NCBI RefSeq assembly: GCF_000716435.1
Contig: NZ_JNWO01000006.1
Coordinates: 292,031-356,030 of the forward strand
DNA length: 64,000 bases
Reading direction: 5' to 3'
Origin: Streptomyces xylophagus
GTDB lineage: Bacteria > Actinomycetota > Actinomycetes > Streptomycetales > Streptomycetaceae
Shown: positions 1 through 7,199 of the stretch, in pieces
How positions within the stretch are numbered: position 1 is the stretch's first letter
Layout of the letters: each line of letters starts with the position of its first letter
Program-made: the position numbers and the translations under genes
The notes under the pieces: model-generated
What the model was told of the DNA's origin: nothing
What the model saw: the letters and a program-made list of their open reading frames with translations, nothing else
Database searches by the model: none

Positions 1-1017
1 GATCCAGAAGACCGGACCGAGCCCGATCGCGAAGGACGCCACGTAGGCGACCATGCAGACCAGCGCCGTCACATTGGTGACCGGGCCCGGCGGCAGGCGG
101 AAGGCCAGGCCCAGAGCGAGCAGCGAGAGGGCCATGCCGCCGAGCGAGAACAGCAGCAGCGGCCGCCGCCCGGCCCGGTCGATCAGTGGTACGGCCGCCA
201 CCGTCGCCACGACGTTCACCGCGCCGATCACCACCGAGTACGTGATCGAGTCGGCCGCGGGCAACCCGGCCCGGGCCATGATGCTCGGGGCGTAGTAGAT
301 GATGCTGTTGATCCCGCCGAACTGCTGGACGGCGGCCAGTGTCACCCCGATGACCAGCGCCGACCGGGCCGCCGGCGACCCGAGGACACCCTTGGCGCGC
401 GGCACGCTCCCGCTGCCGGCCCGCCCCCGCAGCCACTCGGGGCTCTCCGGGATCGCCAGCGTGCCCAGCAGCATCGCGACGGACGGGACCAGCCCGACGG
501 CGAACATGGCCCGCCAGTCGGCGCTGCCGGCGAACCCCAGATTGATCAGGTACGACACCAGGATGCCGACGGTGAGCAGGATCTGGTTGGCCGTCACCAG
601 GCGCCCGCGCAGCCTCGGCGGGGCGATCTCCGCGAGGTACAGCGGCACCACGGTCGAGGCGCTGCCCACCGCGAGACCGAGTACGGCGCGGGCGGCGACC
701 AGTTCCGGGAAGTCACCCGCGGACACCGCGGCGAGCAGCCCCAGGGTGAACGTCAGCGCGATCGCGACCAGCACCTTCTTGCGGCCGAACCGGTCCGCGG
801 GCCGGGCGCTGCCCAGGGCGCCCACGGCGGCACCCAGCAGCAGCGCCGAGATCACGGCTCCCTCCTCGAAGGAGTCGAGGCCGAAGTCGGTCCTGATGAA
901 CAGCAGGGCCCCGGAGATCACCCCGGTGTCGAAGCCGAACAGCAGCCCGCCGAGCGCGACCACCGCGGTGCACAGGCCGAGCCGGGCGGCGGGCGGGTGC
1001 GGAACGTCGTCGTCCAT
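1..1017 (-). CDS. MFS sugar porter, 3' end beyond the window
   Basis: The first 339 codons of a major facilitator protein, starting at ATG 1017 and running off the left edge. Seen: MDDD start, first helix with FGFDTGVISGA, then the RFGRKKV loop, a second-half DRAGRRPLLL loop and PESPEWL after helix 6. These are sugar-porter (SP) family signatures, and SP members usually have about 460-480 residues, so roughly 120 are missing. It is the last visible gene of the cyclitol operon, 41 nt after the E2 gene. It could import a sugar or cyclitol or export the product; family alone suggests proton-coupled uptake of a hexose or inositol-like polyol. Direction and substrate are inferred. Confidence 0.85.
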   Translation of the reverse strand, partial: MDDDVPHPPAARLGLCTAVVALGGLLFGFDTGVISGALLFIRTDFGLDSFEEGAVISALLLGAAVGALGSARPADRFGRKKVLVAIALTFTLGLLAAVSAGDFPELVAARAVLGLAVGSASTVVPLYLAEIAPPRLRGRLVTANQILLTVGILVSYLINLGFAGSADWRAMFAVGLVPSVAMLLGTLAIPESPEWLRGRAGSGSVPRAKGVLGSPAARSALVIGVTLAAVQQFGGINSIIYYAPSIMARAGLPAADSITYSVVIGAVNVVATVAAVPLIDRAGRRPLLLFSLGGMALSLLALGLAFRLPPGPVTNVTALVCMVAYVASFAIGLGPVFWI

Positions 1018-1058
1018 CGTCGTCCTCTCTCGTCGTTCGTCGTCGGTCTTCGGGGCCG

Positions 1059-2321
1059 TCAGGCGCGGGTGAGCAGGAGTCGCGGGTCGTGCAGCAGGGC
1101 GGCGGTGTCCGCGAGGACGCGGGAACCCAGGTCGCCGTCGACGAGGCGGTGGTCGAAGGAGAGCGCCAGGGTGGTGACTTGGCGCGGGACGACCTTTCCG
1201 CGGTGCACCCAGGGGCGCGGGCCGATGGTGCCGAGGGCGAGGATCGCCGACTCGCCCGGGTTGAGGATCGGGGTGCCGGTGTCGACACCGAAGACGCCGA
1301 TGTTGGTGAGCGTCACGGTGCTGCCCCGCAGGGCCGCGGGCGGGGTCCGTCCCTCGCGCGCGGCGGTCGTCAACTCGCCCAGGGCGGCGGCGAGTTCGGG
1401 CAGGGTGAGGCGGTCGGCGTCCTCGATCGCGGGGACCAGGAGGCCGCGCGGGGTCGCGGCGGCGACGCCCAGGTTCACCCGGTGCTTCAGCACGATCTCC
1501 TGGCGTTCCTCGTCCCAGGACGCGTTCACCTCCGGATTGCGCCGCACCGCGACCAGGAAGGCCCGCGCCGCCAGCAGCAGCGGGCCGACCCGCAGCCCCG
1601 CCATGTCCGGATGCCCCTTGAGCCGTCGCACCAGCTTCATCGTGCGGGTGACGTCGACGGTGACGAACTCCGTGACATGCGGCGCGGTGAAGGCACTGGC
1701 CACCATGGCGCGGGCGGTGGCCCGGCGCACACCGGTGACGGGGACGCGGGTCTCGTCGGGGGCGGGGGCGGGCTGGTCGGAGAGGGGCAACTGTTCGGTG
1801 GGGGACGGGTGTTGGGCGGCGGCGCGCACGTCCTCGCGGGTGACATCCCCGCGCGGTCCGGTCGGTACGACGACCGCCAGGTCCACACCGAGGTCCCTGG
1901 CGAACTTGCGCACGGGCGGTTTGGCCAGCGGCAGTTGGGGTGGAGCGGTCGCCGTTGCCGGAGTGCCCGGTCGGCGGCGGATCCTCCGTGCCGTGGGGCC
2001 GGGTGCCGCGCCGTAGCCGACGAGGACCGGGGTGCGGCGCGGGGGCTCCTCCGTAGCGGTGCCTGTGCCGGTGTCCACCGTGATGATCGGGGTGCCCACG
2101 TCGACCGTCGTGCCCTCGGGGAAGCGGAGTTCGTGGACGACGCCGTCGTAGGGGATGGGGAGTTCCACGGCTGCCTTCGCGGTTTCCACCTCGCAGACGA
2201 CCTGGCCGTCGGTGACGCGGTCGCCGGTGGCCACGAGCCAGCGGATGATCTCGGCGTCCTGGAGGCCCTCGCCCACGTCGGGCATCGGGAACTCCCGGTA
2301 GCGCTGGGGGTTGTCCGTCAT
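1059..2321 (-). CDS. 2-oxoacid dehydrogenase E2, dihydrolipoamide acyltransferase
   Basis: A 420-residue E2 subunit. An N-terminal lipoyl domain carries the lipoylated lysine in EVETAKAAVE (K49). A Pro/Ala linker follows, then a peripheral subunit-binding domain (about 125-165) and the acyltransferase domain with catalytic SFDHRLVDGD (His about 391). It moves the acyl group from the E1 ThDP intermediate to CoA. Start ATG 2321 has GAGGAG about 10 nt upstream, overlapping the end of the E1beta gene. The three subunits E1alpha-E1beta-E2 are in order and co-transcribed, but no E3 (dihydrolipoamide dehydrogenase) is in view, so a housekeeping E3 is presumably borrowed. The substrate is undetermined: branched-chain 2-oxoacids or an acetoin-like diketone are possible. 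Confidence 0.93.
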   Translation of the reverse strand: MTDNPQRYREFPMPDVGEGLQDAEIIRWLVATGDRVTDGQVVCEVETAKAAVELPIPYDGVVHELRFPEGTTVDVGTPIITVDTGTGTATEEPPRRTPVLVGYGAAPGPTARRIRRRPGTPATATAPPQLPLAKPPVRKFARDLGVDLAVVVPTGPRGDVTREDVRAAAQHPSPTEQLPLSDQPAPAPDETRVPVTGVRRATARAMVASAFTAPHVTEFVTVDVTRTMKLVRRLKGHPDMAGLRVGPLLLAARAFLVAVRRNPEVNASWDEERQEIVLKHRVNLGVAAATPRGLLVPAIEDADRLTLPELAAALGELTTAAREGRTPPAALRGSTVTLTNIGVFGVDTGTPILNPGESAILALGTIGPRPWVHRGKVVPRQVTTLALSFDHRLVDGDLGSRVLADTAALLHDPRLLLTRA

Positions 2322-2336
2322 CGTGAGCAGAACTCC

Positions 2337-3320
2337 TCAGTGGGCGAACGCGCGGTCCACGGCGTCGAGCACACGGTCGATCCCGGGGAGGTACTCGTCC
2401 TCCAGCCGGGACGGCGGATACGGGCTGTGATACGCGCCGACCCGCAGGACCGGCGCCGACAGGTGGTAGAAGCAGTGCTCCGTGACGTGCGCGGCGATCT
2501 CCGCACCCGCGCCGAAGAAGACCGGCGCCTCGTGCGCGACGACGAGCCGGCCCGTCCTGCGCACCGACTCCCGCACGGTGTCGAAGTCGACCGGTGAGAT
2601 CGAGCGCAGGTCGACGACCTCCAACTGCCGTCCCTCCTCGGCGGCCACGGCGGCCGCGTCGAGACAGGTGCGCACCATCGGGCCGTAGGCGGCCAGCGTC
2701 AGGTCGGTGCCGGGGCGTACCACCCGCGCCCGGTGCGCCGGCGGTTGGTCGGAGGCGGTGGTGTCCACCTCGCCCTTGTCGTAGTAGCGGCGCTTGGGCT
2801 CGAAGAAGATCACCGGGTCGTCGCTTTGGACGGCCTGCCGGAGCATCCAGTACGCGTCCGACGGGTTCGACGGGGACATCACCCGCAACCCGGCGACGTG
2901 CGCGAACAGCGCCTCCGGGGACTCCGAGTGGTGCTCGACCGCGCCGATGCCGCCGCCGTAGGGGATGCGGATGACGATCGGCAGGCGGATCAGGCCGCGT
3001 GAGCGGGCCGGCATCTTGGCGAGCTGGGTGACGATCTGGTCGTAGCCGGGGAACACGAAGCCGTCGAACTGGATCTCCACGACCGGGCGGTAGCCGCGCA
3101 GGGCGAGGCCGATGGCGGTGCCGACGATGCCCGACTCGGCGAGCGGGGTGTCCATCACCCGGTCCTCGCCGAAGTCCTTCTGCAGGCCCTCGGTCACCCG
3201 GAACACCCCGCCGAGCCGGCCCACGTCCTCGCCCATGACCAGCGTCTTCGGATCGTCGGCGAGCACATCGCGCAGGGCGGTGTTGAGGGCGGTCAGCAGG
3301 GTCATGGGGGTCGCTGCCAC
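2337..3320 (-). CDS. 2-oxoacid dehydrogenase E1 beta subunit
   Basis: A 327-residue transketolase-like beta subunit. Seen: MGEDVGRLGGVFRVT, the DTPLAESGIVG segment, HHSESPEA, and the C-terminal swivel domain with RSISPVDFDTV. It pairs with the upstream E1alpha to form the ThDP-dependent decarboxylase. Start GTG 3320 is chosen because GGAGGG lies 7 nt upstream inside the end of the E1alpha gene and the two frames are only 3 nt apart; ATG 3305 is a weaker alternative. Closest in type to branched-chain (Bkd) E1beta, with pyruvate- or acetoin-type enzymes as alternatives. Confidence 0.92.
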   Translation of the reverse strand: MAATPMTLLTALNTALRDVLADDPKTLVMGEDVGRLGGVFRVTEGLQKDFGEDRVMDTPLAESGIVGTAIGLALRGYRPVVEIQFDGFVFPGYDQIVTQLAKMPARSRGLIRLPIVIRIPYGGGIGAVEHHSESPEALFAHVAGLRVMSPSNPSDAYWMLRQAVQSDDPVIFFEPKRRYYDKGEVDTTASDQPPAHRARVVRPGTDLTLAAYGPMVRTCLDAAAVAAEEGRQLEVVDLRSISPVDFDTVRESVRRTGRLVVAHEAPVFFGAGAEIAAHVTEHCFYHLSAPVLRVGAYHSPYPPSRLEDEYLPGIDRVLDAVDRAFAH

Positions 3321-3323
3321 GGC

Positions 3324-4391
3324 TCAGCCCTCCTCGGCGAAGGACGCCTGGTAGGCCGCGAACTCGGCGCGCTCGCGGTCGACTTCGCCGTGCGCCTCGG
3401 CGTACACGTGGTCGAAGAGTTCCTCGGGCGCGGGGGAGGGCATGCTCCGTACGCCCTCCCGGACCCGGACGGCCAGCGCCTCGCCCTCGGCCGTCACCTC
3501 GGCGAAGAACGCGTCGTCCGCCAACTCCTCGCGGCGCAGCAGCCGTTCGAGCCGCAGCAGGGGGTCCTTGGCGCGCCAACTCTCCACCTCGGCGGAGTCG
3601 CGGTAGCGCGTCGGATCGTCCGAGGTGGTGTGGGCGCCCATCCGGTAGGTGAACGCCTCGACGAGGAACGGCCCGCGCCCCGAGCGCACATGCTCCAGCG
3701 CGGCCCGGGTCACCGCCAGGACGGCCAGCACGTCGTTGCCGTCGACGCGCACCCCGGGGAAGCCGTAGCCCTGGGCGCGCTGGTGGAGGGGGACGCGGGT
3801 CTGCCGGGCGTTGGGCTCGGAGATCGCCCACTGGTTGTTCTGGCAGAAGAACACGACGGGCGCGTCGTACACGGCGGCGAAGTTGAACGCCTCGGCCACA
3901 TCGCCCTGGCTGGTGGCGCCGTCGCCGAAGTACGCGAGCACCGCGGCGTCGGAGCCGTCCTTGGCCACCCCGCACGCGTAGCCGGTGGCGTGCAGCGTCT
4001 GCGAGCCGATGACCAGCGTGTAGAGATGGAAACCGTGCGCGTCGGGATCCCAGGCGCCGTGGTCGACCCCGCGGAACAGCCGCAGCAGCACCAGCGGGTC
4101 GAGCCCGCGGCACAGGGCGACGGCGTGCTCGCGGTAACTGGGGAAGACATGGTCGCCGTCGGCCAGCGCCCGCACCGAACCGACCTGCGCCGCCTCCTGC
4201 CCCAACAGCGAGGGCCACAGGCCGAGTTCGCCCTGGCGCTGCAGGGTCACCCCCTCGGCGTCGAAGCGGCGGGCGAGGGCCATGTCCCGGTACAGCGCCC
4301 GCAGTTCCTCCGGGCCGGCGTCCAGGCCGTACTCCGGGTGCGTGACCCGCTCGCCCTCCGGGGTGAGCAGCCGGATGCCGTCCCCGCTCAT
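3324..4391 (-). CDS. 2-oxoacid dehydrogenase E1 alpha subunit
   Basis: A 355-residue E1alpha. The ThDP-binding motif begins GDGATSQGD at residue 156 and ends with QNNQWAIS near residue 184. RMGAHTTSDDPTRYR matches the conserved loop before the C terminus. Start ATG 4391 overlaps the stop of the upstream hydrolase by 4 nt (ATGA), implying translational coupling. With E1beta and E2 it converts a 2-oxoacid plus CoA to an acyl-CoA. Streptomyces normally holds bkd genes elsewhere for branched fatty-acid primers. A further copy inside a cyclitol operon suggests a dedicated acyl donor or an unusual diketone or cyclitol-cleavage substrate (inference). Confidence 0.93.
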   Translation of the reverse strand: MSGDGIRLLTPEGERVTHPEYGLDAGPEELRALYRDMALARRFDAEGVTLQRQGELGLWPSLLGQEAAQVGSVRALADGDHVFPSYREHAVALCRGLDPLVLLRLFRGVDHGAWDPDAHGFHLYTLVIGSQTLHATGYACGVAKDGSDAAVLAYFGDGATSQGDVAEAFNFAAVYDAPVVFFCQNNQWAISEPNARQTRVPLHQRAQGYGFPGVRVDGNDVLAVLAVTRAALEHVRSGRGPFLVEAFTYRMGAHTTSDDPTRYRDSAEVESWRAKDPLLRLERLLRREELADDAFFAEVTAEGEALAVRVREGVRSMPSPAPEELFDHVYAEAHGEVDRERAEFAAYQASFAEEG

Positions 4392-5614
4392 CGCCCGCCG
4401 CCGACACCGAGGTCCGCCATCGCCCCGGCGACGGCCTTGACCAGGGAGGAGGCCCGCTTGTCGTCGGGGCCGAGCGCGATGAGCCGGTTCATCACGTACG
4501 ACACCCCGGCCGCCGCGCGCGGCCAGGCCTGGTTGGCGGAGCCGCCGGCGCCGTCGTGGCCGAAGGAGTCGCCGTCCACGGTCGGGCGCGGGTTGGTGCG
4601 CAGCCGGTAGCCGCCGCCCCCGTACACCATCGGGACGTCGATGAGCTGGTCGGTCTTGCTGACCCGGGGAGCGCGGGCCTCGTCGAGCAGCCGGCGCGAG
4701 AGCAGTACGGGAGGCTCGTCGGCCGGGCGGGCCGCGTCCTGGGCGAGGATGCCGTAGAGCTTGGCGAAACCGCGGGCGGAGCCGTAGGCGTTGGCGGCGG
4801 GGACGAGGGTGTGGCGGCGGCCGGGGCCGTTCCAGATGTCCTCGTCCTCGGGGAAGGGGACCGGGTTCTGCCAGATCCGCCGGGTCAGCGGGTCCTCGCT
4901 GGTGAAGTAGCCGGTGAACTGGTCGCGGAAGCCCGTGCCGTACTCGGTGCGGGCGACCCGGCCCAGCTGGTCCCGGGAGACCCCGAAGGAGACGTCGACA
5001 CCGAGCGGTCCCGCGACCTCCTCGGCGAAGAAGCGGTCGAGGCGGCGCCCGTCGACGCGGCGGATCACCTCGGCGATGATCCAGCCGGTCGCCCACGGCC
5101 CGTACAGGATGCCCTCGGCGCGCGGGTCGGCCTCCGGCTCCTGGTCGGCGAGGAGCCGGGCCATGGCCTCCGGGTCACCGAGGTCGTCCTGGGTGAGCGG
5201 GGCGGCGACGCAGGGCATGCGGGCGGTGAAGGTCACGACCTCGCGGACGGTGATGCCGGCCTTCCCCTTGGCCGCGAACTGCGGCCAGTAGTGCGCGACC
5301 GGCTTGTCGAGTTCCACCGCGCCGCGGTCGACGAGCACCAGCAGCGCGGTGGCGAGGATGCCCTTGCTGCCGGAGAAGATCAGCTGGAGCGTGTCGCCGT
5401 CCCAGGCCCGCCCCGTCGTGGGGTCGGCCGGGCCGCCCCACAGGTCCACGACCAGCTCGCCGTCCAGCGTCACGGCGAGGGCGGCGCCCTGCTCGTCCCG
5501 CTCGGCGAAGTTGCGCGCGAACTCCTCGCGGACGTTCTCGAAGCCCGGAGCCACGTGACCGAACACGGTGGTTTCTGCTGACAGTTGAGGTGATATCGCC
5601 TGCGAAAGGGACAT
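4388..5614 (-). CDS. class C beta-lactamase-fold serine hydrolase (family VIII esterase type)
   Basis: A 408-residue protein with the beta-lactamase/penicillin-binding fold. The SxxK nucleophile motif is SGSKG near residue 80, a YGPWATG segment sits in the usual YxN/YxS position, and HDGAGGSANQ occupies the KTG/HxG position. No signal peptide, so it is cytosolic and more like EstB or LovD-type acyl hydrolases/transacylases than a beta-lactamase. It is coupled to E1alpha by a 4-nt overlap and has GGAG 10 nt before ATG 5614. Since the next genes make an acyl-CoA, a role as acyltransferase or deacylase on the cyclitol product is attractive but inferred. Confidence 0.85.
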   Translation of the reverse strand: MSLSQAISPQLSAETTVFGHVAPGFENVREEFARNFAERDEQGAALAVTLDGELVVDLWGGPADPTTGRAWDGDTLQLIFSGSKGILATALLVLVDRGAVELDKPVAHYWPQFAAKGKAGITVREVVTFTARMPCVAAPLTQDDLGDPEAMARLLADQEPEADPRAEGILYGPWATGWIIAEVIRRVDGRRLDRFFAEEVAGPLGVDVSFGVSRDQLGRVARTEYGTGFRDQFTGYFTSEDPLTRRIWQNPVPFPEDEDIWNGPGRRHTLVPAANAYGSARGFAKLYGILAQDAARPADEPPVLLSRRLLDEARAPRVSKTDQLIDVPMVYGGGGYRLRTNPRPTVDGDSFGHDGAGGSANQAWPRAAAGVSYVMNRLIALGPDDKRASSLVKAVAGAMADLGVGGGR

Positions 5615-5652
5615 GGTGAAGGAACTCCGATCGGTGAGAGGTGGTCGGTCGG

Positions 5653-6321
5653 TCAGACCGTCGCGGTCGCGGAGGCCCGCAGGGTCAGGCGCAGCCCGTC
5701 GTCGGTGTCGGCGCAGTGGGCGCCCAGATAGTCGGTGATCCGCGGCCGGCCCTCGGCGGCGGCGCCCTCGTGCGGGCCGACCACCACCGTGTAGCCGCCC
5801 GCGGCACGGCCGGCGAGCAGACCGGCCTCGGCGTCCTCGAAGACGACGGTCGCCCTGGGGTCGGTGCCGAGCAGGGTGGCGGCGGTGCGGTAGCCCTCCG
5901 GGTCGGGCTTGCCGCGCCGGACGTCGTCGGCGCTGACCAGGACCTCCGGCAGCGGCAGTCCGGCCGCGGCCATGCGCCGCTCGGCGAGTTCCCGGCCCGC
6001 CGAGGTGACCAGCGCCCAGCGCCCCCGGGGCAGCGCGGCCAGCAGGTCGGCGGCGCCCGGCAGGGCGACGGTGCCCCGGGTGTCGGCGACGTCCTGCGCC
6101 ACCAGCCAGGCCGTCTCGGCCGCGACGTCCGTGCCCGGCGGGGCGTGCTCGGCCACCGTCTCCACGGTGCGCTGTCCGTGCGCGCCGGCCAGGATCTCCG
6201 CCGCGTCGAGCCCGTGCCGCGCGGCGAACCGCCGCCAGGTGCGCTCCACCGCCTCGGTGGAGTCGATGAGCGTGCCGTCCATGTCGAACAGCAGCGCCTG
6301 TGCGGTCACTACGATGCCCAT
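5653..6321 (-). CDS. HAD-superfamily sugar-phosphate phosphatase
   Basis: A 222-residue HAD subfamily IA hydrolase. Motif I FDMDGTLIDS holds the Asp nucleophile, motif II is VTSAG, motif III lysine is RRGKPDPEGY and motif IV is FEDAEAG. Resembles glycerol-3-phosphate or 2-deoxyglucose-6-phosphate phosphatases. Start ATG 6321 overlaps the preceding isomerase gene by 13 nt. GTG 6309, touching that gene's TAG, is an alternative start. In validamycin- and acarbose-type pathways HAD phosphatases remove phosphate from C7-cyclitol phosphates, and that is the likely role here next to a kinase and a cyclase. Confidence 0.88.
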   Translation of the reverse strand: MGIVVTAQALLFDMDGTLIDSTEAVERTWRRFAARHGLDAAEILAGAHGQRTVETVAEHAPPGTDVAAETAWLVAQDVADTRGTVALPGAADLLAALPRGRWALVTSAGRELAERRMAAAGLPLPEVLVSADDVRRGKPDPEGYRTAATLLGTDPRATVVFEDAEAGLLAGRAAGGYTVVVGPHEGAAAEGRPRITDYLGAHCADTDDGLRLTLRASATATV

Positions 6322-7199
6322 GGTCCCGCCGTTTCTGCCGTGTCGGTCTTCGTCACTGCCGTCGCCGTCCGCCTGCGGTGCAGCCGGCCGGCGAACGCCC
6401 GCAGCCGGTCGAGGTCCGCGGCGAGGTGCTCGGTGTCACCGCCGCGATGGTCGTTCTCCAGGACGAGGGCCCGCGGCTCCGGCGTGTGCTCGGCCACCGC
6501 GTCGAGGGTGACGCCGACCCTGCCGTCACCGTCCCCGAGCAGGGGCGTGCCGTCGGCGCCGGCCGGACCGTCCTTGACGTGGATCTGGTCGGCCAGATGC
6601 GGGGCGGTCGCGGCCACCAGAGCCACGGTGTCCACGCCCGCCTCCCGCGGGTTGTAGGTGTCGAGCAGCAGCCGGAAGGCGGGCGAGGCGACCTCCTCGG
6701 CGAGCCGCAGTGCCGCCCCCGGCGCGAGGATGTTCTCGCTGGCCAGCAACAGCCCCCGGGCCTCGGCCAGTTCGGCGGCGGCGCCCAACACCTGTGCCGT
6801 GCGCCGCAGTTCGGCCTCGCCGGTGATCGCGCTGCGCCGGAAACTCGGTACGAAGACGAGCGGTGCCCCGAGTTCACCGGCCGCGTCGAGGAGCCGTAGC
6901 AGGATCTCGCGGACCTGGTCGGCGTCGCGTGTGCCCTCGGGGGCGGTGAGCCCGATGTCGTTGAGGACGTTGCCCGCGATACCGAGGGGTACGACTCCGG
7001 CGGCGCGGGCGGTACGGGCCAGCCGGGTCAGATGTCCCGGCGCGTCCAGCCAGGGGCCGCGCCCGGGGCCGCCGAGGTCGAACTGCAGCCCCTGGACGCC
7101 GTGTTGAGCGGCCACCGCCACGGCCGCCCCGGCGCGCTCGGGCAGCCGCCAGTCGGCGAGAGCGGTCAGCGGCACGGCCGTCGTCCACTCCAGGCTCAT
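6309..7199 (-). CDS. TIM-barrel sugar phosphate isomerase/epimerase
   Basis: A 296-residue protein of the AP-endonuclease-2/xylose-isomerase-like TIM-barrel family. Metal-ligand segments are seen in order: LLASEN, LLLDTYNPRE, QIHVKDG and LVLENDHRGG. Family members isomerise or epimerise ketoses or inososes (IolE, IolI, hydroxypyruvate isomerase relatives). Start ATG 7199 overlaps the upstream fusion gene by 4 nt (ATGA). In this operon it could epimerise a valiolone-type intermediate or a C7 sugar; substrate unproven. Confidence 0.85.
   Translation of the reverse strand: MSLEWTTAVPLTALADWRLPERAGAAVAVAAQHGVQGLQFDLGGPGRGPWLDAPGHLTRLARTARAAGVVPLGIAGNVLNDIGLTAPEGTRDADQVREILLRLLDAAGELGAPLVFVPSFRRSAITGEAELRRTAQVLGAAAELAEARGLLLASENILAPGAALRLAEEVASPAFRLLLDTYNPREAGVDTVALVAATAPHLADQIHVKDGPAGADGTPLLGDGDGRVGVTLDAVAEHTPEPRALVLENDHRGGDTEHLAADLDRLRAFAGRLHRRRTATAVTKTDTAETAGPWAS

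Noticed and set aside
4392..5096. Upstream extension of the E1alpha frame
   Set aside because: It lies antiframe within the serine hydrolase and is Arg-rich. ATG 4391 with the ATGA overlap fits the E1alpha N terminus.
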